Below, piece by piece: positions 47,389 to 55,420 of a DNA stretch of 64,000 nt. The number at the start of each line of letters is the position of its first letter. Position 1 is the stretch's first letter. Below the pieces are notes generated by a model. The model was not told the DNA's origin. It ran no database searches and saw nothing but the letters and a program-made list of their open reading frames with translations. This DNA is from CAXTPV01 sp965276715 (lineage in GTDB: Bacteria; Pseudomonadota; Alphaproteobacteria; Acetobacterales; Acetobacteraceae). A program made the position numbers and the translations under genes. The stretch covers positions 2,356,001-2,420,000 of the forward strand of contig OZ255622.1 in the NCBI GenBank assembly GCA_965276715.1. Reading direction: 5' to 3'.

Positions 47389-48267
47389 ATGATGGAGTTG
47401 GATGACCGCCCCGGTGGTTCGGAGATCCGGCGCCGCTCCACGCATCCGGCCTCCGACATCCTCGATCTCTACCTGGTCAAGTGGGACTTGGTTGCCGACG
47501 GAGAACTCGTTTTCACAACGTCCAGCCAACTGCTGCCGGTTCGCGCGGGCGGCGCGGCCGCGATGCTGAAAGTGTCCACCGATCCGCAGGAACGGGTCGG
47601 CGGCGCTCTCATGGAATGGTGGGACGGAGTCGGAGCCGCCCGCGTTCTGGCAAGGGAGGGCGACGTCCTCCTCATGGAGCGGGCAGCGGGAACGCGATCG
47701 CTGGCCGTGATGTCTCGCTCGGGCAGTGACGCCGAGGCGTGCCGCGCCCTGTGCGTCGCTGCACAGGATTTGCGGGCATCGCGGCCCAATTCGCCTCCGC
47801 AGCTCACTCCGTTGGACGCCAGGTTCCACGATCTCGCACCGGCGGCTGCCCGACATGGCGGCATCATGAGGAGGAGCGCCACCGCCGCGCGGACACTGCT
47901 ATCGGCGCCGCGTGACGTCGCGGTCCTGCATGGCGACCTGCACCACGGCAACGTGCTCGACTTCGGCGACCCCGGCTGGCTCGCGATCGATCCCAAGGGT
48001 CTGGTCGGGGAGCGAGGCTTCGATTACGCGAACCTGTTCTGCAATCCTGATCTTTCAGACCCGGTGCCACCAGTCGCGACGCTTCCAGACGTGTTCGCAT
48101 CGCGGGTGGCCTTGGTCGCAGACTTGGCCGGTCTGCAGCGTGACAGGCTTCTGCTCTGGGTGCTGGCGTGGGCAGGCTTGTCGGCGGCCTGGATCATCGA
48201 CAGCGGCGAGACGCCCGCGACCAGCCTCAACGTCGCTCGGCTTGCGTCAGCCGAATTAGACCGCTGA
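47389..48267 (+). CDS. APH(6)-like aminoglycoside/hydroxyurea phosphotransferase
   Basis: 292-residue antibiotic-kinase-fold protein of the streptomycin 6-phosphotransferase family. Catalytic loop AVLHGDLHHGNVLDFG (D183, N188) and the metal-binding AIDPKGLVGERGFDYANLF (D201) are intact, as is the N-terminal lid (AAMLKVST). It may phosphorylate streptomycin or an unrelated small hydroxylated compound; resistance cannot be claimed from sequence. It is flanked on both sides by gene fragments, and its stop lies only 16 bases from the truncated NmrA remnant, so it may have arrived by rearrangement. Confidence 0.85.
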   Translation: MMELDDRPGGSEIRRRSTHPASDILDLYLVKWDLVADGELVFTTSSQLLPVRAGGAAAMLKVSTDPQERVGGALMEWWDGVGAARVLAREGDVLLMERAAGTRSLAVMSRSGSDAEACRALCVAAQDLRASRPNSPPQLTPLDARFHDLAPAAARHGGIMRRSATAARTLLSAPRDVAVLHGDLHHGNVLDFGDPGWLAIDPKGLVGERGFDYANLFCNPDLSDPVPPVATLPDVFASRVALVADLAGLQRDRLLLWVLAWAGLSAAWIIDSGETPATSLNVARLASAELDR

Positions 48268-48282
48268 CGACGCTCCTGGTTG

Positions 48283-48629
48283 CGGAGTTCGAGCGACGGA
48301 TGGATGATCGTGGAGAACACGATCCGGCTCACGCGCGCCTGCTTGGCCGCTGCCACGAAGCCGACGCCCATGTCGGCCTCGTCCTCCTGGAAGACGGGCG
48401 AGATGTAGAACATTCGGTCTACACCCTCGAGTGCGGCTCCGATGCTCGCCTTGTCTCATAGATCGCCGAGAACGATCTCGTCCGCGCCGTTGTCGCGCGC
48501 CGTCTCCGCCTGTTCCGGTGTGCGAACAAGCGCACGTGGCCGAACGACCCGCCTGACGAGCGCTGGCACGACCAGCCCGGCGAAGCGGCCGGCCGCGCCG
48601 ACAACGAGGATGTTCGCAGCTTCGAGCAT
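48283..48629 (-). pseudogene. truncated NmrA/NAD(P)-binding family gene with in-frame TGA
   Basis: From ATG 48629 the frame reads MLEAANILVVGAAGRFAGLV and the Rossmann-type start continues for 57 residues to VLGDL, then TGA at 48456-48458 where homologues have Arg (CGA). The frame continues DKASIGAALEGVDRMFYISPVFQEDEADMGVGFVAAAKQARVSRIVFSTIIHPSLELRN and then loses all similarity at about 48283, next to the 3' end of the APH-like gene. So it carries both a nonsense change and a 3' truncation. Normally such genes encode about 250-280 residues. Confidence 0.8.
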
Positions 48630-48721
48630 GTCGATCTCCGTTTGCCGGATCGCGATGCGACCATGGCACGCAATTGCTTGAAGCTGCGATCAATGACGAT
48701 ACTCTTCAATGAGGGTCTCGA

Positions 48722-48830
48722 ATGGACCGTCTCCTGGCGATGGAGAGCTACGTCCGCACCGTCGAACGGGGCAGCTTCGCTGGCGCCCAAGCTGCGCAAT
48801 TTCATCGATGTCGCCGTGGAGAGGTTCTAG
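48722..48830 (+). pseudogene. LysR-family regulator gene reduced to its two ends
   Basis: The ATG at 48722 begins MDRLLAMESYVRTVERGSFAGA, the start of a LysR helix-turn-helix, and after about 20 codons the sequence passes, in a different frame, to LAPKLRNFIDVAVERF and a stop at 48830, the usual end of a LysR protein. The roughly 250 codons between are deleted. It lies divergent to the NmrA remnant, the common regulator-target arrangement, and ATTG-N14-CAAT at 48673-48694 in the gap could be the old LysR box. Confidence 0.7.
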
Positions 48831-48892
48831 GATCGGAAGCGCGCTTGGCCCCGCTTGCCGCATCCGACGACAGAGCGCCATCGGAGCAAGAC

Positions 48893-49612
48893 ATGCTCTT
48901 CAACGAACACCTCGCCGTCAGCCAGCTCGCCCATGCCTGGATCTCCGGCCAGATCCTGCGCGAATGGGCCGAGCCCCTGTCGCGTCCCCTGCTGCTCGCC
49001 GCCGAGCAGCACGACATCGCCTGGCTCGACTGGGAAACCGCGCCGACCTTCGACCCGCGCACCGGCCGCCCCCACCTCTTCCGCGATGTCGGCGCCGCCA
49101 TCCATGCCCCGATGTGGACCCGCGGCGTCGAGCGCGCGCGCGACGCCTGGGGGCTGCATGTCGCCCTCCTGATCTCCCGCCACGGCGGCGTCATCTACCG
49201 CCGCTTCACCGACCGTCACCGCATCGATCGGGCCGACGTCCAAGCCGCCGAACACTACCTGCAGGCGCAGGCCGTCAAGCAGGCCGCTTGGGCGCGCGCC
49301 CTCGATCTCGACGAGGGGGGTCTCGCCCGTGAGACCGCCCTGCTCGCCCTGTCCGACACGCTCTCGCTCGCGCTCTGCGGCGAACTCCACGCGCCGCTCG
49401 ATATCGACACCGGCGGCGGCACCTTCGCACTGCGCAACGCCGGCCCCCGTTTCACCCTCTCTCCCTGGCCGTTCCGAACCCGGGAGCTCGTCGTCGAAGC
49501 CGAAGCGCGCCCGCTCCCGCCCGGCGGCCGCTTCGCCGACGAGGCCGCCATGCGCGCCTGGTTCGCCCGCACGGAGCGAACCCTCCTGCGTGCCCATCTC
49601 GCGTCCGACTGA
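48893..49612 (+). CDS. DUF3891 family protein
   Basis: 239 residues, histidine- and tryptophan-rich in the N-terminal half: AVSQLAHAWISGQI, AEQHDIAWLDWE, and GLHVALLISRHGGVIYRRF. The H..., HD and H spacing recalls metal-dependent phosphohydrolases, but this is only a resemblance. Start ATG 48893 has GGAG 6 bases upstream; the frame is open back to the LysR ATG by chance. Function unknown. Confidence 0.78.
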   Translation: MLFNEHLAVSQLAHAWISGQILREWAEPLSRPLLLAAEQHDIAWLDWETAPTFDPRTGRPHLFRDVGAAIHAPMWTRGVERARDAWGLHVALLISRHGGVIYRRFTDRHRIDRADVQAAEHYLQAQAVKQAAWARALDLDEGGLARETALLALSDTLSLALCGELHAPLDIDTGGGTFALRNAGPRFTLSPWPFRTRELVVEAEARPLPPGGRFADEAAMRAWFARTERTLLRAHLASD

Positions 49613-49656
49613 GCGGCACGCAACTTGGATGTGCTCTCCCGTCAGGGAGTACTGCG

Positions 49657-50640
49657 ATGCGATGGTTCCTGGGCGCGGTCTTCGTGCTGTGCGCTTCTGC
49701 GGCGAACGCCGCCGCCGAGAAAGCCGCCATCCTCTTGCCTGGCTCGATCAACGACCATAGCTGGAACGCGCTCGGCTACAGCATCCTCCAGAGCCTCAAG
49801 ACACACGGCTTCGACGTCGCCTATTCGGAGAACGTCGCCGACGCCGACGAGGAGCAGGCGCTGCGCGATTATGCAGGCCGTGGCGATGCGATCGTCATCG
49901 GCCATTCCGGCCGCTTCATGTCCTCGATGGAGGACATCGCGTCCGACTTCCCCCACACCCAGTTCATCGTCACCTCGGGCAACGAGGGTGCGCCCCCCAA
50001 CGTCATGTCGATCGACTGGAACAACGCCCAGTTCGGCTGCCAGCTCGGCATTCTTGCCGCCCGCATGAGCAGGACCCACCGGGTCGCCGGCATCTACGGC
50101 CTCGAGGGCGTCCCCAACATCACCGCGCAGGCAGGCGGCTTTCGCATCTGCGCGACCAAGATAGGTGCGAAAGTCACCATCCTCTATGTCCGCGACATGG
50201 AGGATGCGGCGTCCGCGAAGGAGGCTGCTCTTGCACTGATCGCCGATGGCAACGACGTGCTGACCGGCAAGCTCAACGCCGCCCAATCGGGACTGATCGA
50301 GGCCGCGCGCGACAAGCATGTATACGTGACGGGCCGCTCGCTCGACGACACCAGGGCCGCCCCGAACGCGGTGCTGACCAACATCATCGAGGACTGGCCA
50401 TCCATGTTCGGAACCGTCGCCGACCATGTCCGAACCGGCCACATCGCCAGCACCTTCACCGAATACGGCTACAACACCAGGCCGATCACCGGCGCCTCCC
50501 TCGTCTACGCCGACGGCCGCGAGCTCAACCCCGCCGTGCCGGCCGCCGTCGCCGCCGAGCTCGACGGCACCGCGCAACACTTCGCCTCCGGCAGTCTCGT
50601 CATCACGCCGACCCGTCACGATGCACGCGGTGGGCAGTAG
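49657..50640 (+). CDS. BMP-family ABC transporter substrate-binding protein
   Basis: 327 residues with a Sec signal peptide (RWFLGAVFVLCASAANAAA) and no lipobox. The BMP/PnrA fold is shown by AAILLPGSINDHSWNALGYS, the aromatic/acidic SIDWNNAQFGCQLGILAARMS and GGFRICATKIGAKV. The family binds nucleosides or related purines. First gene of a four-gene importer operon (binding protein, ATPase, two permeases). A GC hairpin lies between it and the ATPase gene. Confidence 0.9.
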   Translation: MRWFLGAVFVLCASAANAAAEKAAILLPGSINDHSWNALGYSILQSLKTHGFDVAYSENVADADEEQALRDYAGRGDAIVIGHSGRFMSSMEDIASDFPHTQFIVTSGNEGAPPNVMSIDWNNAQFGCQLGILAARMSRTHRVAGIYGLEGVPNITAQAGGFRICATKIGAKVTILYVRDMEDAASAKEAALALIADGNDVLTGKLNAAQSGLIEAARDKHVYVTGRSLDDTRAAPNAVLTNIIEDWPSMFGTVADHVRTGHIASTFTEYGYNTRPITGASLVYADGRELNPAVPAAVAAELDGTAQHFASGSLVITPTRHDARGGQ

Positions 50641-50647
50641 GAAGGCC

Positions 50648-50667
50648 CTGGGGCCAGGCGGCCCCAG
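50648..50667. repeat. GC hairpin between BMP-protein and ATPase genes (dispersed repeat family)
   Basis: CTGGGGCC-AGGC-GGCCCCAG, a perfect 8-base stem with a 4-base loop, identical in its stem to the middle hairpin between atpG and atpD. The tail CAGACCCGC is shared with the element after atpC. It ends 6 bases before the TTG start of the ATPase gene and may reduce downstream expression relative to the abundant binding protein. Confidence 0.75.
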
Positions 50668-50673
50668 ACCCGC

Positions 50674-52110
50674 TTGACTCAAGACCTTCTCACCGTCCGC
50701 GGCATCGTCCGGCGGTTCGGAACCGTCCTCGCCAATGACGGCATCGACCTCGACGTCGCACGCGGCCAGGTCGTGGGCCTCCTGGGCGAGAACGGATCCG
50801 GCAAGAGCACCTTGATGCGCATCCTGTTCGGCATGATCCGGCCTGATGCCGGTAGCCTCGTCATGAATGGCCGCACGCTTGCCAACCACCGCCCCGCCGA
50901 CGCGATCGCTGCCGGCCTCGCGATGATCCACCAGCATTTCACCCTCGTCGAAGCCTGCAGCGTGCTCGACAACATCATGCTCGGCTGGCCGGAGGCTGGG
51001 CGCCTGCTGCGGCGACGCGACATCGCGGCCCGGATCCGTGAGACCAGCGCCCGCTTCGGCCTCGACATCGACCCTCAGGCGCAAGTCTCCGACCTGGCGC
51101 TCGGGCGGCGTCAGCGCGTCGAGATCCTCAAGGCGATCCTGCGTGGCGCCGACATGCTGATCCTTGACGAGCCCACGTCCAATCTCGCTCCCGCCGAAGT
51201 CGCGAGCCTGCTGGACGTGCTGCGCAACCTCCGCCACGCCGGCACCGGCATCATCTTCATCAGCCACAAGCTGCCCGAAGTTCTCGCTCTCTGCGACGAC
51301 ATCGTCGTGCTCCGCGCGGGCCGTGTCGCGTCGCGCCTGCCCGCCGCCGGCGCGTCGCGCCAGCAACTGGCCGAAGCCATGATCGGCCGCACGGGCGCCG
51401 CCGTCTCGGCCGCGGACCGCATCCAGGGAGCGACGCGCCTGACGGTCACCGGCCTCACGCTCCCCGGCCTGCACGGGATCGACCTCGCCGTCCATGCGGG
51501 TGAGGTGCTCGGCATCGCCGGCGTCGACGGCAACGGCCAGCGCGAACTCGTCGAGGCGCTGGCCGGCATGCGCCCGATCCGGTCCGGCCGGATCGAGATC
51601 GACGGCAGTGACATCACCCGCGCCTCGGTCGCCGCCCGCCTGCGCGCCGGCCTTGCCTACATGCCGGCCGACCGGGCGCTGACCGCGCTCGTCCCCGGCA
51701 TGACGATCGAGGAGAACCTCGCGCTCCGCGGCAAGACGACCGACTCGACCGCCCTGATGCGCGAGTTCGACATCCGTGCGTCGGGCCCCCGCGACATCGT
51801 CGCTCATCTCTCCGGCGGCAACCGCCAGAAGATCGTCATTGCCCGCGAGTTCGCCCGCCATCCGTCTGTCCTGGTCGCACACCAGCCCGCCTGGGGTCTT
51901 GATCCGGCCTCGACGGAGTTCGTCCTGCGCCGTGTCGCGTCACTGGCGGCAGCCGGGGCCGCCATCCTCTACGTCTCCTCCGAACTCGAGGACGTCCTGA
52001 TCGCCGCCGATCGCATCGGCGTCCTGTTCAATGGTCACCTGGTCGGGATTGCCGACCGTGGTCAGGCAACCCAGGCCCAACTCGGACAATGGATGTCCGG
52101 CGCCGCATGA
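50674..52110 (+). CDS. nucleoside-type ABC transporter ATP-binding protein (two domains)
   Basis: 478 residues, starting at TTG 50674 (no ATG before the first strand). First domain: GENGSGKSTLMRILFG (Walker A), AMIHQHFTLVEACSVLDNIMLG (Q-loop of the NupO/YufO type), DLALGRRQRVEILKAIL (signature, with A for S) and MLILDEPTSNLAP (Walker B). Second domain: GVDGNGQRELVEAL, HLSGGNRQKIVIAREF and a Walker B with a non-acidic residue (VLVAHQPAWGLDP), as is usual for this family. Coupled to the permease gene by ATGA. Confidence 0.9.
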   Translation: MTQDLLTVRGIVRRFGTVLANDGIDLDVARGQVVGLLGENGSGKSTLMRILFGMIRPDAGSLVMNGRTLANHRPADAIAAGLAMIHQHFTLVEACSVLDNIMLGWPEAGRLLRRRDIAARIRETSARFGLDIDPQAQVSDLALGRRQRVEILKAILRGADMLILDEPTSNLAPAEVASLLDVLRNLRHAGTGIIFISHKLPEVLALCDDIVVLRAGRVASRLPAAGASRQQLAEAMIGRTGAAVSAADRIQGATRLTVTGLTLPGLHGIDLAVHAGEVLGIAGVDGNGQRELVEALAGMRPIRSGRIEIDGSDITRASVAARLRAGLAYMPADRALTALVPGMTIEENLALRGKTTDSTALMREFDIRASGPRDIVAHLSGGNRQKIVIAREFARHPSVLVAHQPAWGLDPASTEFVLRRVASLAAAGAAILYVSSELEDVLIAADRIGVLFNGHLVGIADRGQATQAQLGQWMSGAA

Positions 52111-53099
52111 TCCCGCGTCTCGCCGCCGCCTTCCTGCTTGCCGCCGTCACCGCCGCCTGCCTCATCGTCGTCTCCGGCCACGACCCCGCCACCGCCGTGC
52201 GCGCGCTGCTCGCCGGTGCCTTCGGCTCGGCAGCCTCGATCGGCGCCGGGCTCGACCGCAGCACGCCCTACATGCTCGGAGGGGCCGGTGTCGCTCTCTG
52301 CTTTCGTGCGGGCGTGATCAATATCGGCGCCGAGGGCCAGATCGCGGCCGGCGGCCTCGGCGCCACCGCGGCCGCGATCGCGTGGCCGATCCCTGTCCCG
52401 GCGATTGCGATCACGGTCGCGCTCCTCGCGGGCCTGTTCGCCGGCATGGTCTGGGCTGGCGTCGCCGCGGCCCTCCATCTCGCCCGTGGCGTGCACGAGG
52501 TGCTCGCGACCCTGCTGACCAACTTCATCGCCCTGCTGCTCGTGCAACTCCTGCTCGCGGGGCCGCTCGGCCAGCCAGGTGCGGGCTTCCTGCAATCGCC
52601 GCCGATCCCGGCAACGGCGCGCATGCCGCGCCTGGCCATGATCGATGCCCATCCCGGCTTCCCGATGGCGCTTGCCGCCGCCGCCGCCTGCTCGGCGCTG
52701 CTCTGGCGCACGCGCTTCGGCTTCGCGCTGCGCGTGCTCGGTGCCTCCCGCGCCGCGGCCCGCTACGCCGGCTTCAACGCGACCGCGCTCACGGCCACGA
52801 TCATGCTGCTCGCGGGCGGCCTCGCCGGGCTTGGCGGAGCCGCCGAGGTGCTCGGCCTGCACCGCAGGCTTGTCGAAGGCTTCTCGCTCGGCTTCGGCTT
52901 TCGCGCCGTCACCGTGGCTCTCCTCGGTCTGCTGGAACCGCTCCTCGTCATCCCCGCCTCGCTGTTCGTGGGCTTCCTCGAGACCGGCGCCCAGTCGATG
53001 CAGCGCGAAACGGGGGTGCCGTCCTCGCTCGTCGTCCTCCTCGAAGGCCTGACCGTGCTGTTCGTGCTCGCCGCCACCGCCCGGCGCGGCCGCGTCTGA
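52107..53099 (+). CDS. nucleoside-type ABC transporter permease (first)
   Basis: 330-residue permease. The hydrophobic N-terminus (LAAAFLLAAVTAACLIVVSG) and the signature GVINIGAEGQIAAGGLGATAA identify the BMP-associated NupP/YufP-type permease; HEVLATLLTNFIALLLVQLL follows. ATG 52107 overlaps the ATPase stop (ATGA); an ATG at 52089 inside the ATPase gene is less likely. Confidence 0.9.
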   Translation: MIPRLAAAFLLAAVTAACLIVVSGHDPATAVRALLAGAFGSAASIGAGLDRSTPYMLGGAGVALCFRAGVINIGAEGQIAAGGLGATAAAIAWPIPVPAIAITVALLAGLFAGMVWAGVAAALHLARGVHEVLATLLTNFIALLLVQLLLAGPLGQPGAGFLQSPPIPATARMPRLAMIDAHPGFPMALAAAAACSALLWRTRFGFALRVLGASRAAARYAGFNATALTATIMLLAGGLAGLGGAAEVLGLHRRLVEGFSLGFGFRAVTVALLGLLEPLLVIPASLFVGFLETGAQSMQRETGVPSSLVVLLEGLTVLFVLAATARRGRV

Positions 53100-53100
53100 G

Positions 53101-53958
53101 ATGGATCTGCTCGCCGCCAGCATCCGCATCGCGACCCCGCTGCTGCTCGCGGCCCTCGGTGGGCTTCTCTCGGAGCGCGCCGGCGTGTTCGCGGTCGGCC
53201 TCGAAGGCATGATGCTGTCGGGCGCCTTCGCCGCCGTCGTCGGTGCCGCCTCCGGCAGCGAAGCCCTCGGCATCGCGGCCGCCGCCGTCGCGGGCGCCGT
53301 CGCGGGCCTCCTGGTGGCGATCGTCGCCGTTCGGTTTCGCGCCGATAACATGGTCACCGGGCTGTCGATCAACATCGCGGCGGTGGGCGCCACCAGCACC
53401 CTGCTGCGCATCACATCCGGCGCCGGCCGCATCCACCTGCCGACCATGCCGCCGTTCCTGTCGCAGCCGCCGCTCACCTGGCTGGCGCTGGCATCCTGCC
53501 TCGCCACCGCCTGGTTCCTGCGGAACACCCAGGCCGGGCTGACCCTCACCGCCACCGGCGAAAACCCCGACGCCGTCTTCGCCGCCGGCACCGATCCGCG
53601 CGCGGTTCGCATGCGTGCCGTCGTCGCCTGCGGCGCACTCGCTGGCCTCGGCGGCGCGGTCCTGCCGCTGCAGCAGGTCGGCGGCTTCACCGACAACATG
53701 ACCGGTGGACGCGGCTATCTGGCACTCGCCGCGCTGATCGTCGGCCGCTGGTCACCCTTCGGCACCGCTCTCGCCTGTCTCGCCTTCGGCGCGGCCGAAG
53801 CCCTCGAGCTCCAGCTCGAGGCTGGCGGCATTGCCGCCAACCCCTACCTGCTGCAGATGACCCCCTACGTTCTGGCCCTCGCCGTGCTTGCCGTCCTTGG
53901 CCGCTCCGCCCGCCTTCCGGCCGCGATCGGCCGTCCGCTGGAAAGCAACCAACCCTGA
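53101..53958 (+). CDS. nucleoside-type ABC transporter permease (second)
   Basis: 285-residue permease of the NupQ/YufQ type: ATPLLLAALGGLLSERAGVFAVGLEGMMLSGAF near the N-terminus and GRGYLALAALIVGRWSPFGTALACLAFGAAEAL near the C-terminus. The start is 1 base after the preceding stop. Ends the transporter operon; a hairpin follows at 53963. Confidence 0.9.
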   Translation: MDLLAASIRIATPLLLAALGGLLSERAGVFAVGLEGMMLSGAFAAVVGAASGSEALGIAAAAVAGAVAGLLVAIVAVRFRADNMVTGLSINIAAVGATSTLLRITSGAGRIHLPTMPPFLSQPPLTWLALASCLATAWFLRNTQAGLTLTATGENPDAVFAAGTDPRAVRMRAVVACGALAGLGGAVLPLQQVGGFTDNMTGGRGYLALAALIVGRWSPFGTALACLAFGAAEALELQLEAGGIAANPYLLQMTPYVLALAVLAVLGRSARLPAAIGRPLESNQP

Positions 53959-53962
53959 ACTC

Positions 53963-53984
53963 GCGGGCTTTGGAGCAAGCCCGC
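53963..53984 (+). terminator. hairpin after the BMP transporter operon
   Basis: GCGGGCTT-TGGAGC-AAGCCCGC, a perfect 8-base stem with a 6-base loop, starts 5 bases after the stop of the last permease gene and ends 15 bases before the topoisomerase start. No U tract follows, so termination may be partial or factor-dependent. Confidence 0.55.
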
Positions 53985-53999
53985 CTCAGGATCCAGTTG

Positions 54000-55103
54000 A
54001 TGAGCGACACCCAAGCCAAGGAAGCGCAATGGAAGGCCTCGGCCCGTGCGGCGAGGCTGCGCTACGTGACCGACGACAAGCCGGGCATCACCCGCGAGCC
54101 GCTCCGTGAGGGATTCCGGTTCCGGGACCGCAAGGGCGTGGTGATCAACGACGAGGCCGAGATCGACCGGATCCGCAAGCTCGCGATACCGCCCGCCTAC
54201 CGCGACGTCTGGATCTGTCCGGATCCGATCGGACATCTGCAGGCTTCCGGCCGTGACGCACGCGGCCGCAAGCAGTATCGCTATCATCCGCGCTGGCGGG
54301 AGGTCCGCGACGAGGCGAAATATGCGCACATGCTGGTCTTCGGCGAGAAGCTCCCCGAGATCAGAGCCGCCGTGGATCGCGATCTCGTCAAGCCTGGTCT
54401 TCCTCGGCGCAAGGTGATCGCGAGCATCATCCGGCTGCTGGAGAAATCCCTCGCCCGGGTCGGCAACGAGGAATATGCGCGCGATAACAAGAGCTTCGGC
54501 TTGACCACCCTTCGCAACCGCCATGCGCGCACCAGGGGACGGACGCTCACGCTGGATTTCCGCGCCAAGCACGGGGTAGAACAGCATATCGAGCTCCAGG
54601 ATGGGCGCCTCGCGAACATCGTCGCCAAGCTGCAGGACCTGCCCGGCCAGAGCCTGTTCCAATACGAGGACGGCGACGGCGCCGTGCATGCCATCGGTTC
54701 GGACGACGTCAACGACTACCTGCACGAGGTCACCGGCGAGGATATCACGGCCAAGGATTTTCGCACCTGGGCCGCGACCAACCTTGCCGCCCTCGCCCTG
54801 AACGAGCTCGAGAAGTTCGACGACAAGGCCAAAGCCAAGAAGAACGTGCTCCGGGCCGTCGAAGCGGTCGCCAAGATGCTCGGCAACACGCCGGCGATCT
54901 GCCGTAAATGCTACATCCATCCGGCGATCTTCGACGGCTACCTGGACGGCAGCCTCATGGAGGGGCTTGCCGAACGCGCCGAAGCAAGCCTCGAGCATCC
55001 CGACCATGCGCTGACCGCCGACGAAGTCGCGGTCACTGCTTTCCTCAGCCGCCGCCTCGAACGCGCGGTCGATAGCGACCGCGCATCGAGAAGCCGCGCC
55101 TGA
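54000..55103 (+). CDS. DNA topoisomerase IB (poxvirus-type)
   Basis: 367 residues. Type IB enzymes relax supercoils through a 3'-phosphotyrosine. The N-terminal domain (RYVTDDKPGITRE, IPPAYRDVWICPDPIGHLQASGRDARGRKQYRYHPRWRE) and catalytic domain (IIRLLEKSLARVGNEEYARDNKSFGLTTLRNRH, TWAATNLAAL, CRKCYIHPAIFDGY) are complete; the nucleophile is Y305. Such genes are frequent accessory genes in alphaproteobacteria. ATG 54000 is chosen at the start of family similarity. Confidence 0.92.
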   Translation: MSDTQAKEAQWKASARAARLRYVTDDKPGITREPLREGFRFRDRKGVVINDEAEIDRIRKLAIPPAYRDVWICPDPIGHLQASGRDARGRKQYRYHPRWREVRDEAKYAHMLVFGEKLPEIRAAVDRDLVKPGLPRRKVIASIIRLLEKSLARVGNEEYARDNKSFGLTTLRNRHARTRGRTLTLDFRAKHGVEQHIELQDGRLANIVAKLQDLPGQSLFQYEDGDGAVHAIGSDDVNDYLHEVTGEDITAKDFRTWAATNLAALALNELEKFDDKAKAKKNVLRAVEAVAKMLGNTPAICRKCYIHPAIFDGYLDGSLMEGLAERAEASLEHPDHALTADEVAVTAFLSRRLERAVDSDRASRSRA

Positions 55104-55128
55104 GCTCGTCCCTCCGGCGCGGATCGGA

Positions 55129-55356
55129 TCAGCCGGGCGACGCCGCCTTCTGCTCTTCCTTCTTGCGCATGTGATGGCCGATCATCGCGCCCGCGACCGC
55201 GCCGGTCTTGGCGTGATGGCCCATCATGTGTCCGGCGACAGCCCCTCCGGCGGCGCCCTTCAGGGCGCTGGAGTGCGGCTTCTCGGTGTCGGTCTGGGCC
55301 AGCGCCGCCGACGAGGCCACGGTTAGCGCGAGCACAGCCAGTACCTTGCGTGTCAT
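55129..55356 (-). CDS. small exported glycine-zipper protein
   Basis: 75 residues. The signal peptide (KVLAVLALTVASSAALAQ) is followed by a glycine-zipper segment with two near-repeats, LKGAAGGAVAGHMMGHHAKTG and AVAGAMIGHHMRKK, rich in His and Gly. Glycine zippers usually pack helices in membranes or envelope proteins. The His-Gly repeats could bind metal. Convergent with topoisomerase IB and divergent from the dioxygenase gene. Confidence 0.7.
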   Translation of the reverse strand: MTRKVLAVLALTVASSAALAQTDTEKPHSSALKGAAGGAVAGHMMGHHAKTGAVAGAMIGHHMRKKEEQKAASPG

Positions 55357-55420
55357 GGTGTCGTTCCTTCCCTTCGGTGTAAGCCCGCTTGAACGTGCGA
55401 CACGACACGGAGATCATTCC

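Noticed and set aside
47389..48267. A mobile element carrying the APH-like gene
   Set aside because: No transposase, integrase, terminal inverted repeats or target-site duplication could be seen; only neighbouring gene fragments suggest rearrangement.
49642..51882. A 746-codon minus-strand frame opposite the BMP-protein and ATPase genes
   Set aside because: Shadow of the plus-strand genes; arginine-, glycine- and histidine-rich translation without domains.
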